Assembly (NCBI RefSeq): GCF_000400995.2
Contig: NZ_DF238897.1
Span: 340,435-404,434 of the forward strand
DNA length: 64,000 nt
From: Acidovorax sp. MR-S7
Lineage (GTDB): Bacteria > Pseudomonadota > Gammaproteobacteria > Burkholderiales > Burkholderiaceae_C
Direction of reading: 5' to 3'
The position numbers and the translations under genes were made by a program. This document shows positions 44,043-51,945 of this stretch, in pieces (the first letter of the stretch is position 1; each line of letters starts with the position of its first letter). The notes below the pieces were generated by a model that was given only the letters and a program-made list of their open reading frames with translations, was not told the origin of the DNA and did no database searches.

Positions 44043-45755
44043 TCAGCGCACCACCTGCGCCCGGTCCACGATGGCGCGCGCCTGCGCGGCGCGGGTGGTA
44101 GGCCCCAGCGTGCCCAGCAGCGTGCCCCAGTGGGTGCCGTTGCCGCCCAGGCGGGTGTGCATGAAGGCGTCCACCACCTCGGGCGTGGAGTGGCGCAGCA
44201 GTTCGGCGCCCTGGACGAGGCGCGCGATGGCCTCGCTGGCGGGGCGGGCGAGGTATTCGTCGTCCACCATGGCCTGCACGAGCGTGGCGACCTCGCCGGC
44301 GAAGCGGTCGAAGCCCGCGTGCTGGCCGCGCACGTCGCGCGCGTCGGCCATCAGGGCCTCCAGGCAGTGCGCGTCCTTGCGCAGGGCGCGGCGCACGTCC
44401 ATGCACATCATGTTGGCCGCGCCTTCCCACACGCTGTTGAGCGGCGCCTCGCGGTACACGCGGGCCATGGGGTTCTCCTCGATGAAACCGTTGCCGCCGT
44501 GGCACTGCAGCGCCTCGTAGGCGATGGCGGGCGCGCGCGAGCAGTTGAAGAGCTTGGCCACGGGCGTGGCCACGCGGGCGAAGGCGGTTTCGCGCTCGTC
44601 CCGGCCGATGCCGTCGGTGGCTCGGGCCACGCGCAGCGCCAGCAGCGTGGCGGCCTCCACCTCCACCGCCATGTCGGCCAGCACGTTGGCCATCATGGGC
44701 TGGTGGGCCAGCGCGCCGCCGAAGGCCGCGCGCGTGGCGCAGTGGTTGAGCGCCAGCGTGAGCGACTGGCGCATCAGACCTGCCGAGCCCACGGCGAAGT
44801 CCAGCCGCGTGAGGTGCGCGTGCGACAGGATCTCACGGATGCCCTGGCCCTCGGCGCCCACGCGGATGGCCAGCGTTCCGCTGTATTCCACTTCGCTCGA
44901 TGCGTTGGAGCGGTTGCCGCTCTTGTCCTTGAGCCGCTGGATGAAGAAGCGGTTGTGGCTGCCGTCGGGCAGCGTGCGCGGCAGGAAGAAGCAGGTCACG
45001 CCGCCCGCCACCTTGGCCAGGGTGAAGAAGCCGTCGGACTGCGGCACCGAGCAGAACCACTTGTGGCCCGTGAGCTCGTACCAGTGCGCTACCGCGCCGT
45101 GGTAGTCGGCCGCGTGCGAATAGGTGGCGGTGGTCTGCGTCTCGCGCAGGTCGGAGCCGCCCTGCTTCTCGGTCATGGCGTAGCCGATCACCACCGAAGG
45201 CTTGTGCGCCACCTCGGCGCGGCTGAATTCGTAGCGCGTGCCGCGCACCTTGTCCGCCCAGATCTTCAGGGCCGGCTCGGCTTGGAAGCCGGCGTGGGCG
45301 GCATAGGCCATGCCCGTGGGGCAGCCCACGCCGTGCTCCACCTGGTTCCACAGGTAGGACTGCACGGCGCGCGCGAAGTGCGGGTGCGCGCCCGTGGCGT
45401 TCCAGGCGAGCGAAGGCACCTCGTGCTCCCAGGCCAGGCCCATCAGCGTGTGCCATGCGGGGTGGAAGTCCACCCAGTCGATACGGTTGCCGTAGCGGTC
45501 GTGCGTCTTCAGCTCGGGCGTGTGCTTGTTGGCCAGGCGCGCCAGTTCCTGCACGCCTTCGTCGCCCGCCAGCCGGCCCAGGCGGGAGGCGCCTTCGGCG
45601 GCCCAGGGCGCATGGCGCGCGACGGCGGCGGTGAGCACGGCGTCGCCGTCGAAGGCGTTGAAGCCAGTGGCGGGTGCGGCCTGGTTGCGCACCTCGTGGG
45701 TGGCGTAGCGGCTGGCGGAGGGTTGCAGCTGCTGGGCGGTGGCGGGGGCGTTCAT
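44043..45755 (-). CDS. AidB-like acyl-CoA dehydrogenase family protein
   Basis: 570 aa, longer than ordinary acyl-CoA dehydrogenases (about 380-400), with the AidB pattern: GVGCPTGMAYAAHAGFQ, MTEKQGGSDLRETQT, YELTGHKWFCSVPQSDGFF, ARTQ-like HLTRLDFAVGSAGLMRQS and the C-terminal LQCHGGNGFIEENPMARVYR. FAD-binding residues are present. AidB protects DNA from alkylation in E. coli; family members also act on acyl-CoA. The start overlaps the TetR stop (ATGA), so both are one unit under a strong palindromic operator. Confidence 0.92.
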   Translation of the reverse strand: MNAPATAQQLQPSASRYATHEVRNQAAPATGFNAFDGDAVLTAAVARHAPWAAEGASRLGRLAGDEGVQELARLANKHTPELKTHDRYGNRIDWVDFHPAWHTLMGLAWEHEVPSLAWNATGAHPHFARAVQSYLWNQVEHGVGCPTGMAYAAHAGFQAEPALKIWADKVRGTRYEFSRAEVAHKPSVVIGYAMTEKQGGSDLRETQTTATYSHAADYHGAVAHWYELTGHKWFCSVPQSDGFFTLAKVAGGVTCFFLPRTLPDGSHNRFFIQRLKDKSGNRSNASSEVEYSGTLAIRVGAEGQGIREILSHAHLTRLDFAVGSAGLMRQSLTLALNHCATRAAFGGALAHQPMMANVLADMAVEVEAATLLALRVARATDGIGRDERETAFARVATPVAKLFNCSRAPAIAYEALQCHGGNGFIEENPMARVYREAPLNSVWEGAANMMCMDVRRALRKDAHCLEALMADARDVRGQHAGFDRFAGEVATLVQAMVDDEYLARPASEAIARLVQGAELLRHSTPEVVDAFMHTRLGGNGTHWGTLLGTLGPTTRAAQARAIVDRAQVVR

Positions 45756-46408
45756 GGGTGTGTCTCCTCGGGTGGGTGGTAAAGAAGGGCCGCGCAGCAC
45801 AGCGCGGCGATCTGGCCGGCCAGGCCGCGCACGGCGGCGGCGTCCTGCTGGCCCGCGGGACCGAAGTCGGCGTTCAGCGGCGACAGCGGGCCGATCAGCG
45901 CTTCCATGAAGCCGCCGACGACCACCGTGGCCGCGATGGCCGGGTCCACGGCGCGGTGGAAGTCGCCCGTCTCCTGGCCCGCGCGCACGATGCGCACGAT
46001 CTGCGCGCTGATGGCGTGGCGGTAGGTAAGGCGGGCCTGGTCGATCTCGGGTTCGCAGGGTTCGGCGATGAGCGCGTAGGCCAGGCGCCGGTGGCGCATG
46101 GCGCGCTCCACGAAGGCGGTGACGGCCGATTGCAGGCGCTGCGCGGGCGGCTCGGTGCCGCTGGCGATGGCTTCGAGCACATCCACCTCGCGCTGCGACA
46201 CGGCGGACAGCACCTCCACGCACAGGTGCGCCTTGGAAGGGAAGTAGCGGTACACGGTGCCCGTGGCCACGCCCGCGGCGGCGGCCACGTGGCTCACCTG
46301 CGCCTCGGGCCAGCCGCCCTCGCCGATGAGCGTGCGCGCGGCGTGCAGGATGCGGTTGCGGTTGTCCGCCAGCCGGGCCTCGACGCCCTCGGTTCTACGG
46401 TAGGCCAT
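45752..46408 (-). CDS. TetR family transcriptional regulator
   Basis: 218 aa. N-terminal HTH (residues about 15-60) GGWPEAQVSHVAAAAGVATG then TVYRYFPSKAHL. The C-terminal ligand domain is rich in Ala. First gene of a two-gene unit with the AidB-like dehydrogenase. A nested inverted repeat immediately upstream is the probable operator, so it likely represses itself and the dehydrogenase. The inducer may be an acyl-CoA; this is inferred from context. Confidence 0.93.
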   Translation of the reverse strand: MAYRRTEGVEARLADNRNRILHAARTLIGEGGWPEAQVSHVAAAAGVATGTVYRYFPSKAHLCVEVLSAVSQREVDVLEAIASGTEPPAQRLQSAVTAFVERAMRHRRLAYALIAEPCEPEIDQARLTYRHAISAQIVRIVRAGQETGDFHRAVDPAIAATVVVGGFMEALIGPLSPLNADFGPAGQQDAAAVRGLAGQIAALCCAALLYHPPEETHP

Positions 46409-46411
46409 GAA

Positions 46412-46453
46412 GGAATGAATAGAAGTTCACTGCGATGAACTCTAGTTCATTCC
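46412..46453. promoter_or_regulatory. TetR operator: nested perfect inverted repeats
   Basis: Outer arms GGAATGAA / TTCATTCC and inner arms AGTTCA / TGAACT, all perfectly complementary and concentric, within 42 bp that start 4 bp upstream of the TetR start codon. The pattern ATGAACT...AGTTCAT suggests two dimers binding side by side. Confidence 0.8.
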
Positions 46454-46506
46454 TTGATGCCCCGCAAGCGGGAAGGTGCTGGATGGGGAAAAAGCGAGGC
46501 TGCGGC

Positions 46507-47301
46507 TCAGGCTCCGGCCGCGCGGGCCGGCGCATCGGCCTGTTCCAGCGCCGCCACGCCACGTACTACGTCGCCTACGACGATCACCGACGGGCTGCCC
46601 AGGCCTTCGCGCTCCACGGTGGCGTGGAGCTGGCCCAGCGTGGTCAGCGCGTGGCGCTGCGTGGGCAGGCTGACGTACTGGATCACCACGGCCGGGGTGT
46701 GCGCGGGCAGGGAGGCCAGCAGGCCGTGCTGGATGTGCGCGCAGTGGGACATGCCCATGTAGATCACCAGGGTGAGGTGCGCATCGCGCGCCGTGGCCGC
46801 CAGCAGGGGCCAGTCGGTGGCGCCGCCGCCGGGCTGCTGGTGGCCGGTGACGAACACCACGCCCTGGGCATGCGCACGGTGCGTGAGCGGCGCACCCAGC
46901 AGCGTCATGCCCGCCAGGCCGGCGGTGATGCCGTTGACCACCCGCGCCTCGATGCCGGCCGCGCGCAGGTGCTCCACCTCCTCGCCGCCGCGCCCGAAGA
47001 TGAACGGATCGCCCCCCTTGAGGCGCACCACATGCTCGCCCTCGCGTACGGCCATGACCATGAGCTTCTCGATGAAGGCCTGCGGCGTGCTCTTGCAGCC
47101 GCCGCGCTTGCCCACGTGCACCACGCGCGCCGTGGCAGGCGCCAGCGCCACGATGGCGTCGCTCACCAGGTCGTCCACCAGCAGCACCGTGGCGGCCTGG
47201 ATGGCCTTGACCGCCTTCACGGTGAGCAGTTCAGGGTCGCCCGGGCCGGCGCCGACCAGGGTGCAGGTGCCAATGTGGCGGGGGGCAGCAGGGTGGCTCA
47301 T
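46507..47301 (-). CDS. cobA: Uroporphyrinogen-III C-methyltransferase (SUMT)
   Basis: 264 aa. Glycine-rich N-terminal VGAGPGDPELLTVKAVKAIQ, the family motif VRLKGGDPFIFGRGGEEVEH and GITAGLAGMTLLGAPLTHRA are intact. Makes precorrin-2 from uroporphyrinogen III using SAM, the branch toward siroheme, heme d1 and cobalamin. It is the single-domain form, without the CysG dehydrogenase/ferrochelatase. Overlaps the YbiB gene by 4 bp (ATGA). Siroheme would serve sulfite or nitrite reductases. Confidence 0.94.
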   Translation of the reverse strand: MSHPAAPRHIGTCTLVGAGPGDPELLTVKAVKAIQAATVLLVDDLVSDAIVALAPATARVVHVGKRGGCKSTPQAFIEKLMVMAVREGEHVVRLKGGDPFIFGRGGEEVEHLRAAGIEARVVNGITAGLAGMTLLGAPLTHRAHAQGVVFVTGHQQPGGGATDWPLLAATARDAHLTLVIYMGMSHCAHIQHGLLASLPAHTPAVVIQYVSLPTQRHALTTLGQLHATVEREGLGSPSVIVVGDVVRGVAALEQADAPARAAGA

Positions 47302-48230
47302 GGATTGGGCTCCTCAGTGATCTGACGGCTCAAACGCAAGATATGTTCCACCTGCCGCTGCAGGGCTTCCGGCACGGGAGCCTCGCCTGCCAGCACGCGG
47401 CGCGTGTAGGCGGCGGTGGCGTCCACGCCGATGTCCGTGGGCAGGCCCGGCACCTCGTCGGCGGTGCCGGGGCGCTGCTCCTCCAGCACCTGGTGCGCGC
47501 CGCGGACGAATGCGTCGTAGCGCGGCGCGCGGCGCGGGTCGGCCGCGGCCTCGCCCTCCAGCCCGCGCGAGAGCAGCGCGTGCATGCCCCGGGCGGCGAA
47601 GGTGGCGCACAGCAGGTCGAAATACTCGGGGTGCGTGTAGCTCGTCACCACCAGCGCCGGGCTGGCGCATGGGGCCAGCAGCTTCACCACGCTGTGGGCC
47701 GGGTTGCGCAGGCCCACCACCTCGCGCACCGAAAGCAGGCGTGCCAGGCCGGGGTGCAGCGTTTCGGTGCGCAGGTGCGCCACGGTGCCGGGTGCTATCG
47801 TTTGGGGAGCTGCCAGCGCTGGTGTACCCAGCGCTTCGAGCACATCCGATGCCAGAACGCGGCGCGCCTCGGTGCGCATGCCGTGCAACAGCACGGGCAG
47901 GCCCTCCCGCGCCAGCAGCAGTGCCAGCAGCGGCGTGAGCACGGGCAGCTTGCGCGCCCCGTTGTAGCTGGGCAGCACCACCAGGGGCGGGCTGCCGGCG
48001 GGGCCTGCAGGCACGGCGGCCACGCGCGCGTGGGTCGCGTCGAGGAAGCCGCACATCTCGTCAGGCGTCTCGCCCTTGATGCGCATGGCCACGCAGAAGG
48101 CGCCGACCTCCAGGTCCGTCACCCGTCCGTCGAGCACCTGGCCGAACAGGTCCGCCGCCTGCGCGCGGTCCAGCGCCTTGGCGCCGCGCGCGCCGCGGCC
48201 GATTTCCTTGATGTACTGGCTGATGCCCAT
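47298..48230 (-). CDS. ybiB: YbiB family DNA-binding protein (TrpD2-like)
   Basis: 310 aa. An anthranilate-phosphoribosyltransferase fold: N-terminal helical domain (MGISQYIKEIGRGARGAKAL) and GT3-like domain with LVVLPSYNGARKLPVLTPLL. The phosphoribosyl-binding glycine loop of TrpD is replaced, as in YbiB/TrpD2, which binds nucleic acid rather than catalysing the Trp step. Residues about 130-146 (LGTPALAAPQTIAPG) coincide with a degenerate palindromic repeat copy. Translationally coupled to SUMT. Confidence 0.9.
   Translation of the reverse strand: MGISQYIKEIGRGARGAKALDRAQAADLFGQVLDGRVTDLEVGAFCVAMRIKGETPDEMCGFLDATHARVAAVPAGPAGSPPLVVLPSYNGARKLPVLTPLLALLLAREGLPVLLHGMRTEARRVLASDVLEALGTPALAAPQTIAPGTVAHLRTETLHPGLARLLSVREVVGLRNPAHSVVKLLAPCASPALVVTSYTHPEYFDLLCATFAARGMHALLSRGLEGEAAADPRRAPRYDAFVRGAHQVLEEQRPGTADEVPGLPTDIGVDATAAYTRRVLAGEAPVPEALQRQVEHILRLSRQITEEPNP
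47793..47842 (+). repeat. Dispersed palindromic repeat, copy 9 (inside ybiB, degenerate)
   Basis: TGCTATCGTTTGGGGAGCTG, CCAGCGCTGGTGTACCCAGC, GCTTCGAGCAC. The TGCTATC left end and AGCTGCCAGCGCT arm match the family; the right arm has drifted. In frame with the gene. Confidence 0.6.
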
Positions 48231-48285
48231 GGCGTTGGCTGTTCGGTCGGAGAAAAGGTCGGATGCATATTCTCCGGCAAACTTG

Positions 48286-48300
48286 ATAACGATAGGTTAT
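48286..48300. promoter_or_regulatory. Palindrome ATAAC-N5-GTTAT upstream of ybiB-cobA
   Basis: A perfect 5-5-5 inverted repeat about 56 bp upstream of the ybiB start, overlapping the end of murI. The dyad fits a LysR-type site (for example CysB/Cbl-like), which would suit a siroheme-supplying unit. No regulator gene is adjacent. Confidence 0.4.
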
Positions 48301-49181
48301 ATGGGTGTGCCCCCGGGCGGCAGGGCCGCGCAGCACTGCGCGGGCAAACCCAGCCAGCGCTGCGCTGCCGCCTGCAGCGCGGCCAGCTGCCCGGTGGTAT
48401 AGAGCGCCACGCGGCCCGGCGCGGCGGGCGCGCCGCCCGCATCCGCTTCGGGTGCCAGTGCGCCCGCCTGCGCCAGGATGCGCCGCGTCTGCCGCGCCAC
48501 GGCCGCTCCGGTGTCGACGATCTGCACGTCCGGCCCCACCAGCGCGCGCAGCGCCTCCTTGGCGAACACGTAGTGCGTGCAGCCCAGCACCAGCGTGTCG
48601 ATCTCGCCCGTTTTCAAGCCAAAAGTGCCCAGGGCGCCCGTGTAGCGAGCGCAAAGCGCTCCTATTTTTGTAGTGGAGGCGACGGCCGGCAGCGGCTCCT
48701 CGGTGCTCTGCTCGATGGCATGGGCCAGCCCGTCGCAGGCCTGCACGGAAAAGCGCGTGCCTTCCTCGTGTTCGCGCCGCAGCCGCTCGAACCGTGCGCT
48801 GGTTACGGTGCCGCGCGTGCCCAGCACGCCCACGTGGTGCGTCTGGCTGCTGCGCGCGGCGGGCTTGAGGGCAGGTTCCACGCCGATGGTGGGCAACTGC
48901 GGCATGGCCGCGCGCAGCGGCTCCACCGCCGCTGCCGTCGCCGTGTTGCATGCCACCACCAGCGCCTTGATGCCGTGCTGGCGGTGCAGGAAACCGGCAA
49001 TCGCCAGCGTGCGGCGCTGCACGAAGGCATCACCCCGCTCGCCGTAGGGCGCGTTACCGCTGTCGGCCAGGTAGACGAAATGCTCGTGCGGCAGCTCGTG
49101 GCGCAGGGCCTGCAGCACGCTCAGGCCACCGACGCCGCTGTCGAAAACGCCAACGGGCCGGGTTGCGGGGGAAGAAGGCAT
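48297..49181 (-). CDS. murI: Glutamate racemase
   Basis: 294 aa. GVFDSGVGGLSVLQALRHEL, LADSGNAPYGERGDAFVQRR, the first catalytic Cys in VVACNTATAAAVEP and the second in LVLGCTHYVF are all present. Supplies D-glutamate for peptidoglycan. Residues about 170-190 (KIGALCARYTGALGTFG) overlap a palindromic repeat copy and appear longer than in homologues just before IDTLVLGCTHY. Confidence 0.95.
   Translation of the reverse strand: MPSSPATRPVGVFDSGVGGLSVLQALRHELPHEHFVYLADSGNAPYGERGDAFVQRRTLAIAGFLHRQHGIKALVVACNTATAAAVEPLRAAMPQLPTIGVEPALKPAARSSQTHHVGVLGTRGTVTSARFERLRREHEEGTRFSVQACDGLAHAIEQSTEEPLPAVASTTKIGALCARYTGALGTFGLKTGEIDTLVLGCTHYVFAKEALRALVGPDVQIVDTGAAVARQTRRILAQAGALAPEADAGGAPAAPGRVALYTTGQLAALQAAAQRWLGLPAQCCAALPPGGTPI
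48613..48672 (-). repeat. Dispersed palindromic repeat, copy 10 (inside murI, divergent form)
   Basis: TTTCAAGCCAAAAGTGCCCA, GGGCGCCCGTGTAGCGAGCG, CAAAGCGCTCCTATTTTTGT. The GCCAAAAGTGCC left flank matches copy 1; the right side keeps AAAGCGCT but has a different tail. In frame with murI. Confidence 0.6.
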
Positions 49182-49226
49182 GGTTTGCTGGGGTGAAAAA
49201 TCAAAATCCGTGGCCTTGCCGTCAGG

Positions 49227-49562
49227 TCAAACGGGAAGCCAGCGCCACCAGAATGGCTGGCGACGCTCTTGCGCGCCAAGGCCGCGCAATAGCGCGACGA
49301 ACTCATGGCGGCCATGCTGCCTGGCCGCCTGCAGGGGGGCGAGGTTGTCCAGCTCCGACACGAGGCTGGGATCCGCACCGTGGGCGAGCAGGTAGCGCGC
49401 CACTTCCAGATGGCCCTCGACCAGGCTGGCAACGAGTGGGGTGCGGAGAATCTCGGGATGCTGGTAGTTCGGGTCGACGCCTTCGCTGATGTGGTGCTGC
49501 ACGAGCGCGAGGTCGCCATCTACCGCGGCCTGGTACAAGTCCTTCCAGTCTCCTGCTGACAT
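49227..49562 (-). CDS. Small ankyrin-repeat protein
   Basis: 111 aa. About two and a half to three ankyrin units: GDWKDLYQAAVDGDLALVQH, YQHPEILRTPLVASLVEGHL EVARYLLAHGADPS (split here) and DNLAPLQAARQHGRHEFVAL. Start at MSAGDWKDLY. Probably a protein-protein interaction module; partner unknown. The open frame continues upstream into the left end of the 631-bp mobile element, which means the promoter region of this gene has been altered by the insertion. Confidence 0.85.
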   Translation of the reverse strand: MSAGDWKDLYQAAVDGDLALVQHHISEGVDPNYQHPEILRTPLVASLVEGHLEVARYLLAHGADPSLVSELDNLAPLQAARQHGRHEFVALLRGLGAQERRQPFWWRWLPV

Positions 49563-49628
49563 CCTGAGCCTCTCGTGGTGCGAAGAGCATGGAATATAGG
49601 CCCACCGCCGGCGCCGCAGTTCCATGAA

Positions 49629-49653
49629 GGGTGTTAATAAGCAGATGACCAAA
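49629..49653 (+). repeat. Left terminal inverted repeat of the 631-bp element
   Basis: 25 bp starting GGGTGTTAAT and ending GATGACCAAA; differs from the right end at one position (A in AATAAGC against C). Confidence 0.85.
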
Positions 49654-49663
49654 CGCCCGCACG

Positions 49664-49686
49664 AAAGGCTCCTTGAGGGCCTTTTT
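49664..49686 (+). terminator. Possible terminator inside the mobile element
   Basis: AAAGGC / GCCTTT stem with a loop of about 9 nt, followed by a T-run on the plus strand (GCCTTTTTGCTTAATTTTT). May be part of the IS remnant. Confidence 0.45.
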
Positions 49687-49764
49687 GCTTAATTTTTGAG
49701 CAGCAGCTCTTGCTTCACGAAGGTATCGGGGCGTGTCCCAATTTTTGTGTAAACGTGTCGGACC

Positions 49765-50003
49765 TCAGTTGACGGAGATGCGGTCTTTGAACCGAATGGT
49801 AAATAGGGTCAGCGCGGTCTTCCAATCTCGGATGGGCAAGGCCCACTTTCTGGCTGATGTTGCGCAGGGCCCAGGTGGAACAGCTTGGTCAGCGCTTCGT
49901 CGCTGGGGAACGAGCCCCGGTTTTTCGTCAGCTTGTACAGGCTCATGTTCCCCGACTCAATGGTTTTGGTGGTGTAGATGGCCTTGCGGATTTCCGGCGG
50001 GTA
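49765..50003 (-). pseudogene. IS256-family transposase, C-terminal remnant with frameshift
   Basis: Read on the minus strand: YPPEIRKAIYTTKTIESGNM, SLYKLTKNRGSFPSDEALTK, LFHLGLRNIS, then after a one-base insertion near 49846-49849 KWALPIRDWKTALTLFTIRF and a stop at 49765. These are the terminal motifs of IS256/mutator-type transposases. Roughly 80 of about 400 residues remain; the catalytic DDE core is missing, so it is inactive. Confidence 0.85.
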
Positions 50004-50234
50004 CCCGCTAACCGTTCGCCAAGATGCTTACTTCTTCGACTCTGAAGCAATGTGGCGCACCCCTGTTGCGCCTGAGCAAGTTTTACCGGTTACCCCGCTG
50101 GACTCGTTCTTGGCACAGGGCCTTAGCCGTGCGGTTCGGTAGCCCTGCTAGCACCGGCGCTGTCCGTTCTAGAGCGTCTCTAATTTTCTTTCTACGACCT
50201 CCAAAAATCACGTAAGTCCATGAATTTTAAGGGT

Positions 50235-50259
50235 TTTGGTCATCTGCGTATTAACACCC
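50235..50259 (-). repeat. Right terminal inverted repeat of the 631-bp element
   Basis: TTTGGTCATC...ATTAACACCC, the complement of the left end with one mismatch; directly followed by the TCCATGAA duplication. Confidence 0.85.
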
Positions 50260-50270
50260 TCCATGAAAGA

Positions 50271-50294
50271 GAAAACCGCCCGAAGGCGGTTTTC
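50271..50294 (-). terminator. Rho-independent terminator after the class I fumarase gene
   Basis: Perfect 10-bp stem GAAAACCGCC / GGCGGTTTTC with loop CGAA, followed by TCTTTCATGG on the minus strand. It lies 20 bp beyond the fumarase stop; the mobile element inserted just past it. Confidence 0.85.
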
Positions 50295-50313
50295 CATCAG
50301 GGGCGGCGAGGGC

Positions 50314-51873
50314 TTACGCCGTCGCCAGCTCGATGCCCTTGAACTCCCCGCTGGCGATGCGCTTGCTCCATTCCGCCGGGCCGGTGATGTGGGCGCTGGT
50401 GCCGCCCGCGTCAACGGCCACGGTGACGGGCATGTCCACCACGTCGAATTCGTAGATGGCTTCCATGCCCAGGTCCTCGAAGCCGACCACTTTCGCCTGC
50501 TTGATGGCCTTGCTGACCAGGTAGGCGGCGCCGCCCACGGCCATGAGGTAGGCGCTCTTGTGGTTCTTGATGCTCTCGATGGCCACGGGGCCGCGCTCGG
50601 CCTTGCCGATCATGGCGATGAGGCCGGTCTGCTCGAGCATCATGTCGGTGAACTTGTCCATGCGCGTGGCGGTGGTGGGGCCGGCGGGGCCCACGGCCTC
50701 GTCGCCCACGGGGTCCACGGGGCCCACGTAGTAGATGACGCGGTTGGTGAAGTCCACGGGCAGCTTCTCGCCCTTGGCCAGCATGTCCTGGATGCGCTTG
50801 TGCGCGGCGTCGCGGCCGGTGAGCATCTTGCCGTTCAGGAGCAGGGTGTCGCCGGGCTTCCAGCTCGCGACTTCTTCCTTGGTGAGGGTGTTGAGGTCGA
50901 CGCGCTTGGACTTGTTGTAGTCGGGCTCCCAGTCGATCTTGGGCCACAGGTCGAGGCTGGGCGCTTCGAGGTACACGGGGCCGCTGCCGTCCAGCACGAA
51001 ATGCGCGTGGCGCGTGGCGGCGCAGTTGGGGATCATGGCCACGGGCTTGCTGGCGGCGTGCGTGGGGTACATCTTGATCTTGATGTCCAGCACGGTCGCC
51101 AGGCCGCCCAGGCCCTGCGCGCCTATCCCTAAGGCGTTGACCTTCTCGTACAGCTCCAGGCGCAGCTCTTCCACCTGGTCCAGCTTCTCGCCGCGCGCGG
51201 CCTTGGCCTGCAGCGCGTACATGTCCAGGTCTTCCATCAGGCTTTCCTTGGCCAGCAGCACGGCCTTTTCCGCCGTGCCGCCGATGCCGATGCCCAGCAT
51301 GCCGGGCGGGCACCAGCCCGCGCCCATGGTGGGCACGGTCTTGAGCACCCAGTCCACCAGGTTGTCGCTGGGGTTCATCATGACCATCTTGGACTTGTTC
51401 TCGCTGCCGCCGCCCTTGGCGGCCACGGTCACGTCCACCGCGCTGCCGGGCACGATCTGCACGCTGATGACGGCGGGGGTGTTGTCCTTGGTGTTCTTGC
51501 GGGCGAACTGCGGGTCGGCGACCACCGAGGCGCGCAGCGTGTTGTCCGGGTGGTTGTAGCCGCGGCGCACGCCTTCGTTGATGGCGTCTTCCAGGCCCAG
51601 GCCGGCGGGAAAGCCTTCCCAGCGCACGTCCATGCCCACCTTCAGGAACACGTTGACGATGCCGGTGTCCTGGCAGATCGGGCGGTGGCCCGTGGCGCTC
51701 ATCTTGCTGTTGGTGAGGATCTGCGCCATCGCGTCCTTGGCCGCTGGGCTCTGCTCGCGCTCGTAGGCGCGGGCCAGGTGCTGGATGTAGTCGGCGGGGT
51801 GGTAGTAGCTGATGTACTGCAGGGACGCGGCAATGGATTCCACGAGGTCGTGGTACCGGATGGTGGTGCTCAT
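50314..51873 (-). CDS. fumA: Fumarate hydratase, class I (iron-sulfur)
   Basis: 519 aa single-chain class I enzyme. Candidate [4Fe-4S] cysteines lie in RPICQDTGIVNVFLKVG, GAGWCPPGMLGIGIGG and IPNCAATRHAHFVLD. The C-terminal domain has GRDAAHKRIQDMLAKGEKLP and VGPAGPTTATRMDKF. Hydrates fumarate to malate in the TCA cycle; the exposed cluster is sensitive to oxygen and NO. An iron-free class II isozyme (fumC) is encoded 2.5 kb away behind a Fur-like box, giving a classic iron-sparing pair. A strong terminator follows. Confidence 0.95.
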   Translation of the reverse strand: MSTTIRYHDLVESIAASLQYISYYHPADYIQHLARAYEREQSPAAKDAMAQILTNSKMSATGHRPICQDTGIVNVFLKVGMDVRWEGFPAGLGLEDAINEGVRRGYNHPDNTLRASVVADPQFARKNTKDNTPAVISVQIVPGSAVDVTVAAKGGGSENKSKMVMMNPSDNLVDWVLKTVPTMGAGWCPPGMLGIGIGGTAEKAVLLAKESLMEDLDMYALQAKAARGEKLDQVEELRLELYEKVNALGIGAQGLGGLATVLDIKIKMYPTHAASKPVAMIPNCAATRHAHFVLDGSGPVYLEAPSLDLWPKIDWEPDYNKSKRVDLNTLTKEEVASWKPGDTLLLNGKMLTGRDAAHKRIQDMLAKGEKLPVDFTNRVIYYVGPVDPVGDEAVGPAGPTTATRMDKFTDMMLEQTGLIAMIGKAERGPVAIESIKNHKSAYLMAVGGAAYLVSKAIKQAKVVGFEDLGMEAIYEFDVVDMPVTVAVDAGGTSAHITGPAEWSKRIASGEFKGIELATA

Positions 51874-51945
51874 GGTGGGGTCGTAGTTGCTATGGAACGG
51901 AACCCCGGGATTATCGCCCTTGGTCCCGCGCGAGCCCTGGCAGGC

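Larger units (their letters stand above)
49629..50259. mobile_element. 631-bp element with 25-bp terminal inverted repeats and 8-bp target duplication
   Basis: The ends GGGTGTTAATAAGCAGAT... (49629-49653) and its complement (50235-50259) match at 24 of 25 positions. They are bounded by an exact 8-bp direct repeat TCCATGAA (49621-49628 and 50260-50267), the hallmark of transposition. The interior holds no intact gene: a frameshifted IS256-type transposase tail (49765-50003) with the usual GTGTCCCAATTTTTGTGTAA subterminal sequence, and 230 bp (50004-50234) in which I recognise nothing. The family of the outer ends is not identified. It inserted between the fumarase terminator and the ankyrin gene. 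Confidence 0.85.

Noticed and set aside
50004..50234. Possible gene in the right half of the mobile element
   Set aside because: Only frames of about 60 codons with no recognisable motif or ribosome-binding site.
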